From Acetobacteraceae bacterium (lineage in GTDB: Bacteria > Pseudomonadota > Alphaproteobacteria > Acetobacterales > Acetobacteraceae), in contig JAKFUL010000030.1 of the NCBI GenBank assembly GCA_021732665.1, positions 27,534 through 91,533 of the forward strand: a DNA stretch of 64,000 nt, written 5' to 3'. Of this stretch, positions 28,173 to 36,705 are shown piece by piece; positions within the stretch are counted from its first letter, which is position 1, and each line of letters starts with the position of its first letter. Made by a program: the position numbers and the translations under genes. The notes under the pieces were generated by a model. It was given only the letters and a program-made list of their open reading frames with translations, did no database searches and was not told where the DNA came from.

Positions 28173-28894
28173 TCGGCGGCCTCCGCCTCGGCCAGGCTGG
28201 GGCCGTAGGTGGTGACGATCATGGCGGGCGTGAACACCTCCGCCACCGTGCCGGCCGCCACCACGCGGCCATTGAGCATCAAAGCGTGTTCAAAAACATG
28301 CGGCACCGAGGCGAGGTCATGATGGACCGCCACCACGCTTTTCCCCGCCGCGACGAGCGCTTGCAGGACGCGAATGATCTCCCGCTCGGTCGCCGCATCC
28401 ACCGCCGCCAGGGGCTCGTCCATCAGCAGCAGATCGGCCTCCTGCGCCAGGCAGCGGGCGAGGAAGACGCGCTGCTGCTGGCCGCCGGAAAGCTGGCCGA
28501 TGGGCCGGTCGGCCAGGGCCGCCATGCCGACTTCGTCCAGCGCCGCGCGCGCCGCCTCGCGCTCGCGTCGGGGGAGCGCGCCCCACCAGCGGGTGCGCGG
28601 CGTGCGGGCCATGGCCACCACATCCAGCGCCGAGGCCGGGAAATCCCAATCCACGCTGGCGCGCTGCGGCAGGTAGCCCACGCGCGCGCGGGCCTCGTCC
28701 AGGCTGGTGCCGAACAAGCGCACCTCGCCCTCGCAGGGGATCAACCCGAGTGCGGCCTTCAGCAAAGTGGATTTGCCCGCGCCATTCGGGCCGATGATGG
28801 CGGTGAGGCCCCTGGGCAACTCCCAGGAGATATCCACCAGCGCCGGCCGCTCGCCATAGAAAACATTGAGGTGGCGGATGCTCAGCGGCGTCAT
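28169..28894 (-). CDS. Metal ABC transporter ATP-binding protein (ZnuC/TroB type)
   Basis: 241 aa ABC ATPase: Walker A GPNGAGKST (about residues 36-44), Q-loop YLPQRASVDWDFP, signature LSGGQQQR, Walker B LLLMDEPLAAVD, and the switch His in VAVHHDLASV. The VDWDFP sequence after the Q-loop is common in the zinc/manganese subfamily. It powers import through the two permeases that follow. Overlaps of 4 bases on both sides. Confidence 0.94.
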   Translation of the reverse strand: MTPLSIRHLNVFYGERPALVDISWELPRGLTAIIGPNGAGKSTLLKAALGLIPCEGEVRLFGTSLDEARARVGYLPQRASVDWDFPASALDVVAMARTPRTRWWGALPRREREAARAALDEVGMAALADRPIGQLSGGQQQRVFLARCLAQEADLLLMDEPLAAVDAATEREIIRVLQALVAAGKSVVAVHHDLASVPHVFEHALMLNGRVVAAGTVAEVFTPAMIVTTYGPSLAEAEAAD

Positions 28895-29841
28895 GCGCGC
28901 AGCCGGCCATTCATGCCCGCGGCCGGCGCGTCGCCGCCCAGCGCGCGGGCGATGGTGGTGATGTTGTGATCCAGCATGCCCTCCAGCGTACCGGTATAGC
29001 CGCCCGCCGGCCCCATGGAATCGGAGAAGAGATTGCCGCCCAGACGCACCCGATGGCCGCGCGCCGCCGCGCCCTCGATCAGCGAGCGCACGGCACGGTC
29101 GGGCACCGAGGTTTCGGCGAAGACGGCGGGCACCCGGCGCTGGACCAGCATGGCCACGATCGCCTCGATGCGGATCAGCGAGGCTTCGGCCTCGGTCGAC
29201 AGCCCCTGGATGCTGTCGATGTCCAGCGCGTAGCGCCGGGCGAAATAGCCGAAAGCGTCATGCGCCGTCACCAGCACGCGCTGCGGCCCGGGGATGCCGC
29301 CCAGCACCCGCGCCGCATACTCATGCAGCCGTTGCATCCGCGCCTGATAGCCCGCGAGGTTGGTGGCCAGCGGCGACCTCGGCAGCAGCGGCGCCAGCGC
29401 GGCGGGCAGGGTCGCGGCGGCCTCGGCCCAGAGCAGCGGGTCCATCCAGACATGCGGGTCTGCCGCGTCGGGATATTCCGGATGCGCGCGCAGGCCCTCG
29501 CGCGGCAGCGATTCGGCCATGGCCAGCACCCTTCGCCCGGCGCCGGCGAGCCGTGCCAGCACCTCCTCCATCCGCCCTTCGAGCCGATGGCCGTTCAGCA
29601 CCACCAAGTCAGCGCCCAGCAGCTTGGCGGTGTCGGCCCGTGTTGGACGAAACAGATGCGGGTCCACCCCCTCGCCCATCAGGCTTTCCACCCGCGGCCC
29701 GGGGCCGGCCACGGCGCGCACGGCGTCTGCCAGCATCGCCGTGGTGGTGAGCAGGAAGGGCGGCCGGCCCTGCGCCAGGGTGGGCGTGGCCGGCAGCCAG
29801 GCCAGCAAGGCGCGGCGAGGAACGCTTGAACAGGTGTTCAC
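28891..29841 (-). CDS. Zn/Mn-binding periplasmic protein (TroA-like)
   Basis: 316 aa cluster A-I binding protein. Signal sequence with a twin-Arg flavour (VPRRALLAWLPATPTLAQ). Metal ligands by position: His62 (DPHLF), His130 (DPHVWMD), His193 (TAHDAFGYF) and Asp272 (LFSDSMG). This 3-His plus Asp set is that of TroA (zinc/manganese). The His-rich loop of E. coli ZnuA is absent. The start is GTG at 29841: an in-frame stop lies a few codons upstream and no ATG is available. The start codon overlaps the predicted operator at 29827-29840. Confidence 0.9.
   Translation of the reverse strand: MNTCSSVPRRALLAWLPATPTLAQGRPPFLLTTTAMLADAVRAVAGPGPRVESLMGEGVDPHLFRPTRADTAKLLGADLVVLNGHRLEGRMEEVLARLAGAGRRVLAMAESLPREGLRAHPEYPDAADPHVWMDPLLWAEAAATLPAALAPLLPRSPLATNLAGYQARMQRLHEYAARVLGGIPGPQRVLVTAHDAFGYFARRYALDIDSIQGLSTEAEASLIRIEAIVAMLVQRRVPAVFAETSVPDRAVRSLIEGAAARGHRVRLGGNLFSDSMGPAGGYTGTLEGMLDHNITTIARALGGDAPAAGMNGRLRA
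29827..29840. promoter_or_regulatory. Candidate SmtB/ArsR operator overlapping the uptake-gene start
   Basis: TGAA-N6-TTCA (arms at 29827-29830 and 29837-29840), within the longer arms TGAACA/TGTTCA. This half-site and spacing match the known SmtB-family operator core. It covers codons 1-5 of the TroA-like gene and lies 120 bases from the start of the divergent SmtB-like gene. A protein bound here would block transcription or early elongation of the uptake operon. Binding is inferred, not shown. Confidence 0.5.
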
Positions 29842-29959
29842 GTCTTCAATGCTTTAGGGATTTCAATGGGTTGTGACCTCTATTTGGCGCCTGATGCGGC
29901 CCACCGCAAGGGCTGTTTCCCCCCTTGCGCCCGCCGCGCCATCCGCCCAATGCTGGGGC

Positions 29960-30283
29960 ATGGCCCAACGTCCGCGCATTCCCGAAGACCAGGTTGTCGA
30001 ATTGGCCGAGATGTTCCGGCTGATGAGCGACCCCACTCGCCTGAAAATCATCCTCGCCTGCCTCGACGACCCGGCGGCGGTGGGCGAGATGGCGGAGCGC
30101 CTGGCGATCTCGGCCAGCCTGGTCTCCCACCATCTGCGGCTGCTGCGCGCGGCCAGGCTATTGCAGGCGGATCGCCGGGGACGGCAGGTCTTCTATGTGG
30201 TCGGCGACCCGCATATCCGCTCCATGCTGTCGGACATGGTGGACCATGTCGCCGAGGGCGATGCCGAGGTTGAAGCGGGCTGA
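29960..30283 (+). CDS. ArsR/SmtB-family zinc-type transcriptional regulator
   Basis: 107 aa from the ATG at 29960. The winged helix-turn-helix is at about residues 40-70 (MAERLAISASLVSHHLRLLRAARLL). The alpha-5 metal site is complete: Asp83-x-His85-x10-His96-x2-Glu99, the same pattern as in the cyanobacterial zinc sensor SmtB. The N-terminal Cys site of ArsR/CadC types is absent. It is divergent from the Zn/Mn uptake operon, with a 118-base gap. Known SmtB-type sensors leave DNA when zinc binds, which suits efflux genes better than uptake genes. Confidence 0.88.
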   Translation: MAQRPRIPEDQVVELAEMFRLMSDPTRLKIILACLDDPAAVGEMAERLAISASLVSHHLRLLRAARLLQADRRGRQVFYVVGDPHIRSMLSDMVDHVAEGDAEVEAG

Positions 30284-30397
30284 CTCTGGCCTTCCGTCCC
30301 TTGTCCCTATGCTGCACTGCGATTATGGTCCGCCCTACTTGAATTGACCGGGTGGCGCCGCGAAAAAGCGTCACCATAGTTGGAAAGCACAGTCGGG

Positions 30398-31276
30398 ATG
30401 CACCTTGGTATGCGCCTTGTCCGAAACGGGTTGATGGCGCTTGTCGCCAGTCTGGCGGCGCTGCCCGCGCTGGCCTCGGAAACCACTAACCTGGGCGTGC
30501 CCACCCCCTGGGCGATGGGCCTTCAGGCCTCGGGCGGGCCGATCACGACCGCGGTCCGTGATTTCAATGAGATGGTCTTCTGGATCATCGTCGTCATCAC
30601 GATCTTCGTCGGCGCTCTGCTGGCCTGGGTGATGTTCCGCTACTCGGCCAAGCGAAACCCGGTGCCGAGCCAGACCAGCCACCACACCGGCCTGGAAATC
30701 GCCTGGACGGTGATCCCCGTGCTGATCCTGATCGTCATCGCGATCCCGAGCTTCCGCCTGATCTACTACCAGGACCGCACGCGCGACGCCGACATGACGA
30801 TCAACGTCCAGGGCCGGCAATGGTACTGGAACTACGCCTACCCCGATCATGGCGGCTTCAACTTCGACAGCCGGCCGATTCCGGTGGAAGACCTGCGGCC
30901 GGGCCAGCTGCGCAACCTGGCGGTGGATGAGCCGCTGGTGGTGCCGGCCGGGCGCAACATTCGCGTCATCAGCACGGGGGTGGATGTGATCCACTCCTTC
31001 TTCGTGCCCTCGCTGGGCGTGCAGCGCTATTCCATCCCCGGCCGCTCGATCGAGACCTGGTTCCGCGCCGATCGCCCCGGCTCCTATTTCGGCCAGTGCA
31101 ACCAGATCTGTGGGGTGAACCATTGGTTCATGCCCATCGAGGTCCGCGCCATCCCGGCCGAGGAATTCGATGCCTGGGTCGCCTCGGCGCGGACCCGCTA
31201 CGCCTCGACCATGCCCGCGGCACCCGTGGTTGCGGCATCCCCCGACGCCCCCATCTCCATCGCCGTAGCGCGCTAA
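30398..31276 (+). CDS. ctaC: Cytochrome c oxidase subunit II
   Basis: 292 aa. Signal peptide (residues 1-26, ending LPALA), two membrane helices (about 50-75 and 92-115), then the periplasmic cupredoxin domain. CuA ligands are present: the first His in [10 protein letters not shown], and [18 protein letters not shown] holding two Cys, His and Met. The electron-entry aromatic patch is [11 protein letters not shown]. The subunit receives electrons from cytochrome c. ATG at 30398 is chosen (GGAAAG 10 bases upstream); ATG 30410 and TTG 30380 are less likely. It heads the oxidase operon. Confidence 0.96.
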   Translation: MHLGMRLVRNGLMALVASLAALPALASETTNLGVPTPWAMGLQASGGPITTAVRDFNEMVFWIIVVITIFVGALLAWVMFRYSAKRNPVPSQTSHHTGLEIAWTVIPVLILIVIAIPSFRLIYYQDRTRDADMTINVQGRQWYWNYAYPDHGGFNFDSRPIPVEDLRPGQLRNLAVDEPLVVPAGRNIRVISTGVDVIHSFFVPSLGVQRYSIPGRSIETWFRADRPGSYFGQCNQICGVNHWFMPIEVRAIPAEEFDAWVASARTRYASTMPAAPVVAASPDAPISIAVAR

Positions 31277-31298
31277 GACAGATCGAGAGGCAAGACCC

Positions 31299-32888
31299 AT
31301 GGCTTACGCCCAGGCGCATGACGACCATCACGACCACAAGCCCAGCTTCGTGTCCCGCTGGCTGTTCAGCACCAATCACAAGGATATCGGCACGCTCTAC
31401 ATCATCTTCGCGCTCTTCGCGGGGATCATCGGCATCGGCATCTCGCTGCTGATGCGCATCGAGCTGCAACAGCCCGGCATGCAGATCTTCGCCGATGGCC
31501 AGGCCTGGAACGCCATGGTCTCCGCCCATGGCCTGATCATGGTCTTCTTCGTGATCATGCCCGCGCTGATCGGCGGCTTCGGCAACTGGTTCGTGCCGAT
31601 CATGATCGGCGCGCCCGACATGGCGTTTCCGCGGCTGAACAACATTTCCTTCTGGCTGCTGGTGCCGGCCTTCCTGCTGCTCGGCGGCTCGATGTTCGTC
31701 GGCCAGGGTGCCGGTGCCGGGTGGACGATCTATCCGCCGCTGTCGGACAGCCAGTATCAGCCGGGCATGTCGATGGACATGGCGCTCTTCGCGCTCCACC
31801 TCGCCGGTGCCTCTTCGATCCTGGGTGCGGCCAACTTCATCACCACCATCCTGAACATGCGCGCGCCGGGCATGACGCTGCACAAGATGCCGCTCTTCGT
31901 CTGGTCGATGCTGGTCACAGCCTTCCTGCTGCTGCTGGCGGTGCCGGTGCTGGGCGGTGCCATCACCATGCTGATCACCGACCGCAATTTCGGCACGGCC
32001 TTCTTCAAGCCCGAGGGCGGTGGTGACCCGGTGCTGTTCCAGCACCTCTTCTGGTTCTTCGGCCACCCCGAGGTCTACATCATGATCCTGCCGGCCTTCG
32101 GCATCGTGAGCCATGTGGTCTCGACCTTCTCGAAGAAGCCGGTCTTCGGCTATCTCGGCATGGCCTATGCCATGGTCGCCATCGGCGTGGTCGGCTTCGT
32201 GGTCTGGGCGCACCACATGTACACCTCCGGCATGGATGTCGACACGCGCGCTTACTTCATGGCCGCGACGATGGTCATCGCCGTCCCCACGGGCGTAAAG
32301 ATCTTCTCCTGGATCGCCACGATGTGGGGTGGGTCCATGCGCTATGACACGCCGATGCTGTTTGCCATCGGCTTCATCTTCCTGTTCACCGTGGGTGGTG
32401 TGACGGGCGTGGTGCTGGCGAATGCCTCGATCACCCAGATCCTGCACAACACCTATTACGTGGTGGCGCATTTCCACTATGTGCTCAGCCTGGGCGCGGT
32501 GTTCGGCATTTACTGCGGCATCTATTACTGGATCGGCAAGATGTCGGGCCGGCAGTATCCGGAGAAGCTGGGCAAAATCCATTTCTGGATGACCTTCATC
32601 GGCGTGAACCTGACCTTCTTCCCGATGCATTTCCTGGGCAACCAGGGCATGCCGCGCCGCTATCCCGATTACGCCGACGCGCATTGGGGCTGGAACCTGA
32701 TCGCGTCGCTTGGCTCCTACGTCTCGGTCGCCAGCTTCGTCTTCTTCTTCTACGTGATGTACGTGACCTTCCGCCGCGGCGCCGTCGCCGCGCCCAACTA
32801 CTGGGGTGAGGGCGCGACGACGCTGGAATGGCAAGTGCCCAGCCCGCCCGCCTTCCACACCTTCGAGGAACTGCCGCGCATCCGTTGA
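31299..32888 (+). CDS. ctaD: Cytochrome c oxidase subunit I (aa3 type)
   Basis: 529 aa with 12 expected membrane helices. Haem and copper ligands are in place: [10 protein letters not shown] (haem a His), [15 protein letters not shown] (CuB His cross-linked to Tyr, and the key channel Glu of A1-type oxidases), WAHHMYTSG (two CuB His), and [10 protein letters not shown] (haem a3 and haem a His). The subunit reduces O2 to water and pumps protons. Start ATG at 31299 has AGAGG upstream, 22 bases behind ctaC. Confidence 0.98.
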   Translation: MAYAQAHDDHHDHKPSFVSRWLFSTNHKDIGTLYIIFALFAGIIGIGISLLMRIELQQPGMQIFADGQAWNAMVSAHGLIMVFFVIMPALIGGFGNWFVPIMIGAPDMAFPRLNNISFWLLVPAFLLLGGSMFVGQGAGAGWTIYPPLSDSQYQPGMSMDMALFALHLAGASSILGAANFITTILNMRAPGMTLHKMPLFVWSMLVTAFLLLLAVPVLGGAITMLITDRNFGTAFFKPEGGGDPVLFQHLFWFFGHPEVYIMILPAFGIVSHVVSTFSKKPVFGYLGMAYAMVAIGVVGFVVWAHHMYTSGMDVDTRAYFMAATMVIAVPTGVKIFSWIATMWGGSMRYDTPMLFAIGFIFLFTVGGVTGVVLANASITQILHNTYYVVAHFHYVLSLGAVFGIYCGIYYWIGKMSGRQYPEKLGKIHFWMTFIGVNLTFFPMHFLGNQGMPRRYPDYADAHWGWNLIASLGSYVSVASFVFFFYVMYVTFRRGAVAAPNYWGEGATTLEWQVPSPPAFHTFEELPRIR

Positions 32889-32911
32889 TGCGCCGCATGG
32901 GGTAAAATGCG

Positions 32912-33916
32912 ATGAGCGATACGGCCATCAATGACCGCGCGGGGGGGGCTTCGGCCCCCCTTGACGCATTGTCCGGGCCGATTCACGCGCTGGCCGCAAG
33001 TGGCCAGCCGCGATCGGAGCTTGCGGCCGGTTCCGAGGTTCGCGACTGGTTCACCCTGCTCAAGCCCCGGGTGCTCTCGCTCGTGGTCTATTCCGGGCTG
33101 GCGGGGCTGCTGGTGGCGCCCGGACCGCTGCATCCCGTCCTGGCCGTGGCGGCCATCCTGTGCATCACCATCGCCGCCGGTGCCGCGGGCGCCATCAACA
33201 TGTGGTATGACCGCGACATCGACGCGGTGATGCGCCGGACCCAGAACCGCCCGATCCCCGCCGGCCGCATCGCGCCGGATTCGGCGCTGGCCTATGGCGT
33301 GGGGCTGGCGGTGTTCTCGGTGGCGCTGATGGGGCTGGCCACCAACTGGTTGGCCGCCATCGTGCTGGCCTCGTCCATCCTGTTCTACGTCTTCGTCTAC
33401 ACGGTCTGGCTGAAGCGCCGGACGCCGCAAAACATCGTCATCGGCGGCGCCGCCGGCGCCTTTCCGCCGCTGATCGGCTGGGTGGCGGTCACGGGGTCCA
33501 TCAGCCCGGAGCCGCTGCTGCTCTTCGCCATCATCTTCTTCTGGACGCCCCCGCATTTCTGGGCGCTGTCCCTGTTTGCCCATGCCGACTACGCCCGGGC
33601 TGGGGTGCCCATGCTGCCCGTGGTGGCCGGCGCGCGGGAAACCCGCAAGCAGGTGCTGGTCTACACCATCGCGCTGCTGCCGGTGGCGCTCGCGCCCTGG
33701 TTCATGGGGTTTTCCGGCTGGATCTATGGCGTTTCGGCGCTTGGCCTGGGCCTTTGGTTCCTGAAGCATGCCTGGGCGGTCTGGACCGACGCGCAGGATG
33801 AGACCGGCCGCAGCCTGACCAACGACCTGCCGGCGAAGAAATGCTTCAAATATTCCATCAGCTACCTCTTCATCCTGCTCGGCGTATTGGTGGTCGACCA
33901 CCTGGTGCTGACATGA
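32912..33916 (+). CDS. ctaB: Protohaem IX farnesyltransferase (haem O synthase)
   Basis: 334 aa, UbiA-type prenyltransferase with about nine membrane helices. The two Asp-rich motifs are NMWYDRDIDAVMRRTQNRP (about residues 95-113) and the later DAQDETGRSLTND. It attaches farnesyl to haem b as the first step to haem A for subunit I. A 40-residue Gly/Ala-rich cytoplasmic N-terminus precedes the first helix. It ends in a 4-base overlap with the small gene that follows. Confidence 0.95.
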   Translation: MSDTAINDRAGGASAPLDALSGPIHALAASGQPRSELAAGSEVRDWFTLLKPRVLSLVVYSGLAGLLVAPGPLHPVLAVAAILCITIAAGAAGAINMWYDRDIDAVMRRTQNRPIPAGRIAPDSALAYGVGLAVFSVALMGLATNWLAAIVLASSILFYVFVYTVWLKRRTPQNIVIGGAAGAFPPLIGWVAVTGSISPEPLLLFAIIFFWTPPHFWALSLFAHADYARAGVPMLPVVAGARETRKQVLVYTIALLPVALAPWFMGFSGWIYGVSALGLGLWFLKHAWAVWTDAQDETGRSLTNDLPAKKCFKYSISYLFILLGVLVVDHLVLT

Positions 33917-34035
33917 TCCCGGACGCCGAATTCCTGCGCCGCCGCCGGCAGCGCAACTGGGCCATCCTGGCCGCGCTGGTCGCGCTGGTGGTGCTGTTCT
34001 ACTTCATCAGCGTGGCGAGGCTGCTGCGTGGCTGA
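33913..34035 (+). CDS. Small single-span membrane protein (CoxF-like)
   Basis: 40 aa. The ATG at 33913 overlaps the ctaB stop (ATGA) and the stop at 34033-34035 overlaps the next gene. The N-terminus is charged (EFLRRRRQRNW), followed by one hydrophobic helix (about residues 18-37) and a short RLLRG tail. A tiny gene of this form after ctaB is common in alphaproteobacterial oxidase operons, where it has been called coxF; its job is not clear. Real by position and overlap rather than by sequence signature. Confidence 0.75.
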   Translation: MIPDAEFLRRRRQRNWAILAALVALVVLFYFISVARLLRG

Positions 34036-34444
34036 GGCCGTCTTCAGCGGCGGGTGCTTGTGCGGCGCGGTGCGCTACCGCGCCGCGGGACCGATGCGCG
34101 GCGCCTCGATCTGCCACTGCTCGATGTGCCGAAAGGCGGGCGGTGCGCCCTACATGGCCTTCGTCACCGTCCAGCGTGCCCATATCGGCTATGAGGGCGC
34201 CGAACCCACGCTTTACCGCTCCAGCGACATCGCCAGCCGCGGCTTCTGCGCCCGCTGCGGCACGGCGCTGACATGGGAGAGCGACCGGTCGCGCGACGAG
34301 GTCGATCTCGCCATCGCCACGCTTGACGACCCGGCCGCGATTCCGCCCCTCGACCAGATCTTCACAGCCGACGCCGTGGGCTGGGCGCAGGACCTCACCG
34401 GCCTGCCCGGCCATCCCCGCGAACGCGGCGATGGGCCGGCATGA
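34028..34444 (+). CDS. GFA/CENP-V-type zinc protein inside the oxidase operon
   Basis: 138 aa. The zinc-binding Cys pattern of the GFA fold is complete: GGCLCGAVRYRA near residue 9, CHCSMCRKAGGAPY near 35, and GFCARCGTALTW near 75. Members bind zinc and some act on glutathione adducts, but most have no known reaction. It overlaps both neighbours (8 and 4 bases) and so is co-translated with cytochrome oxidase assembly genes, an unusual place for this family. No direct link to haem or copper insertion can be read from the sequence. Confidence 0.86.
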   Translation: MAEAVFSGGCLCGAVRYRAAGPMRGASICHCSMCRKAGGAPYMAFVTVQRAHIGYEGAEPTLYRSSDIASRGFCARCGTALTWESDRSRDEVDLAIATLDDPAAIPPLDQIFTADAVGWAQDLTGLPGHPRERGDGPA

Positions 34445-35034
34445 CCAGCCAGGATGCCCTGAACAGGCGCAACCGCCGCACCCTGCTTGGCGCCATGGGT
34501 TTCGTCGGCTTCATGGTCGCGGTCTCCTTCGCCGCGGTGCCGCTTTATGACCTGTTCTGCCGCGCCACCGGCTTCGGCGGCACGCCCATGCTCGGCACCG
34601 CGGCGCCTGGTGCCGTTGCCAACACCACCATCAACATCCGCTTCGTCGCCTCCACCAACCCAGGGCTGCCCTGGCATTTCGCGCCGCAGCAAGTGTCCAT
34701 GCCGCTGCGCCTGGGCGAGGAAGGGGTGGCCTTCTACACCGCGCGCAACGACAGCGCGCAGCCGGTCACCGGCATCTCCACCTACAACGTCACCCCCGAC
34801 ATTGTCGGTCGCTATTTCCACAAGACCGCCTGCTTCTGCTTCACCGAGCAGACCCTTGAGCCCGGCCAGAGCGTGGACATGCCGCTTGCCTTCTGGGTCG
34901 ATCCGAAAATTCTGGAAGACGCCCAGGCGCGCGGCGTGCGCACCATCACCGTCAGCTACACCTTCTTCCGCACCCTGGGCGACGCCGAAAGGGCCGGCGC
35001 GCTGGCCAATGCCGGGCCGCATGTTGGTCGCTGA
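34441..35034 (+). CDS. ctaG: Cytochrome c oxidase assembly protein CtaG/Cox11
   Basis: 197 aa. One N-terminal membrane helix (about residues 14-34), then the conserved AAVPLYDLFCRATGFGGT. The periplasmic domain has the copper-binding KTACFCFTEQ (CFCF motif) near residue 128. It delivers copper to the CuB site of subunit I. The start overlaps the GFA-like gene by 4 bases. Confidence 0.96.
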   Translation: MTSQDALNRRNRRTLLGAMGFVGFMVAVSFAAVPLYDLFCRATGFGGTPMLGTAAPGAVANTTINIRFVASTNPGLPWHFAPQQVSMPLRLGEEGVAFYTARNDSAQPVTGISTYNVTPDIVGRYFHKTACFCFTEQTLEPGQSVDMPLAFWVDPKILEDAQARGVRTITVSYTFFRTLGDAERAGALANAGPHVGR

Positions 35035-35115
35035 TGGGTTGATTTCAGTGCCGTTTGCCGCGATGTTGCGGCGCAGAACAAGGGGCCGTAACAGGCCCGG
35101 GAATCAGGATTGAGA

Positions 35116-35976
35116 ATGGCCAGTTCAGCCCCCGCCGCCACGGCAGAAGCAGGCCAGGAGCCCGCACCGCCGCACAAGCACCCCTATCACCTGGTCGATC
35201 CCTCGCCCTGGCCGCTGGTCGGCGCCTTCGCGGCCGGCGCCATGCTGTTCGGCATCATCCTCAATGCCCATGAGGGCGCGCGTTGGATGTTCCTGGCCGG
35301 CCTCATCGGCCTGCTCTTCACCATGTTCATGTGGTGGCGCGACGTGCTGAAGGAAAGCCGCCAGCCCGGCGTGCACACCCCCATCGTGCGCCTGGGCCTG
35401 CGCTACGGCATGATGCTGTTCATCGCCTCGGAAGTGATGTTCTTCGTCGCCTTCTTCTGGGCCTATTTCCACTTCGCCATCTTCCCCGAGCATGTCTCGG
35501 GCGCCGCCCACGCGGTCTGGCCGCCCGAGGGCATCAAGACCTTCGACCCCTTCCACCTGCCGCTGCTCAACACGCTGATCCTGCTGCTCTCGGGCTGCAC
35601 CGTCACCTGGGCGCATCACGGCCTGCTGCACAATGACCGGCGCGCGCTCATCCAGGGCCTGGCGCTCACCGTGCTGCTGGGCCTCAGCTTCACCGCGCTG
35701 CAGGCGCTGGAATACTACGAGGCGCCCTTCGCCTTCGCCGGCGGTGGGATTTATTCCTCCACCTTCTTCCTGGCCACCGGCTTCCATGGCTTCCATGTGA
35801 TGATCGGCACCATCTTCCTGGCGGTCTGCCTGTTCCGCGCCATCCGCGGCGATTTCACGCCCGAGCGGCATTTCGGCTTCGAGGCCGCCGCCTGGTACTG
35901 GCATTTCGTGGACGTGGTCTGGCTGTTCCTCTTCGTGTCCATCTATGTGCTGGGCGCGGGCGACGTCGCGCACTGA
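35116..35976 (+). CDS. ctaE: Cytochrome c oxidase subunit III
   Basis: 286 aa with seven expected helices. Family landmarks: [14 protein letters not shown] near residue 20, [19 protein letters not shown] with the conserved Glu, and [16 protein letters not shown] and [19 protein letters not shown] near the end. The ATG at 35116 is preferred to a TTG two codons upstream because AGGA lies upstream at suitable distance. The 81-base gap from ctaG holds no gene. Confidence 0.96.
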   Translation: MASSAPAATAEAGQEPAPPHKHPYHLVDPSPWPLVGAFAAGAMLFGIILNAHEGARWMFLAGLIGLLFTMFMWWRDVLKESRQPGVHTPIVRLGLRYGMMLFIASEVMFFVAFFWAYFHFAIFPEHVSGAAHAVWPPEGIKTFDPFHLPLLNTLILLLSGCTVTWAHHGLLHNDRRALIQGLALTVLLGLSFTALQALEYYEAPFAFAGGGIYSSTFFLATGFHGFHVMIGTIFLAVCLFRAIRGDFTPERHFGFEAAAWYWHFVDVVWLFLFVSIYVLGAGDVAH

Positions 35977-36705
35977 ATGAGCGCTTCCGCCGGGCTGCAC
36001 TGGCGGCGCATTCTTCTGCCCAGTTTCCTGGCCATGCCCGTGCTGGGCGTGCTTCTGGGGCTGGGAAGCTGGCAGGTTCAGCGAATGGGCTGGAAGGCGG
36101 GGCTGCTGGAGCAGTTGGCCGCCGCCCAGGCCGGGCCGCCCGGGCCTGCAAGCTCGCCCGCTCCCTTCTCCCACATCATCGCCAGCGGGCGGTTCCGGCA
36201 TGATCTGGAACTGCTGCTGGGCAGCGAGGTCCGCGGCACCACGCTGGGGGCCGCGCTGATCACGCCGCTGGAGCGCGCGGGCGCGCCCGCCCTGCTGGTG
36301 GAACGCGGCTGGGTGCCGCTGGACCGCGCCGGGGTGATGCGCCCCGAAGGCGAGGTCAGCGTGCAGGGCTATGCTCGCCCGGTCGAACGCCCGGGCCTGC
36401 TCCCGGCCGCCGACAGCCCCACCACCCGCCGCTTCCACAATTTCGTCCCTGCCGACATGGGTGCCGCCATCGGCCTGCCCGTGGCGCCCTTCGGCCTGAC
36501 CGTGGTGGTGCCCGGCACAGCGCGGCCCGATGGCGGCTTGGGCAGCACCCCAGCACCCAATCGCGGCGGCGTCCCCAGCCCGGCCACCTCCTTCCCAAGC
36601 CCCACAAACCCGCATCTGGGCTATGCCATCACCTGGTTCGGGCTGGCCATCGCCTGGACCGCCATCTTCGCCCTCTGGGCCAGCCGCCGGATCCGCACGC
36701 CATGA
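35977..36705 (+). CDS. SURF1-family oxidase assembly protein
   Basis: 242 aa with the SURF1 layout: a membrane helix at each end (about residues 14-32 and 217-234) and a periplasmic domain between. GLGSWQVQRMGWKAGLLEQL and LVERGWVPLDRA are the typical motifs. It helps haem A reach subunit I. The ATG directly follows the ctaE stop with no gap. Confidence 0.92.
   Translation: MSASAGLHWRRILLPSFLAMPVLGVLLGLGSWQVQRMGWKAGLLEQLAAAQAGPPGPASSPAPFSHIIASGRFRHDLELLLGSEVRGTTLGAALITPLERAGAPALLVERGWVPLDRAGVMRPEGEVSVQGYARPVERPGLLPAADSPTTRRFHNFVPADMGAAIGLPVAPFGLTVVVPGTARPDGGLGSTPAPNRGGVPSPATSFPSPTNPHLGYAITWFGLAIAWTAIFALWASRRIRTP

Noticed and set aside
28891..29841. Naming the metal operon znuABC
   Set aside because: Ligands (3 His plus Asp), no His-rich loop and two different permeases fit TroABCD-type systems as well or better; zinc versus manganese cannot be decided.
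30380..30397. TTG start adding six residues to cytochrome oxidase subunit II
   Set aside because: An ATG at 30398 with a GGAAAG site upstream gives a normal signal peptide.
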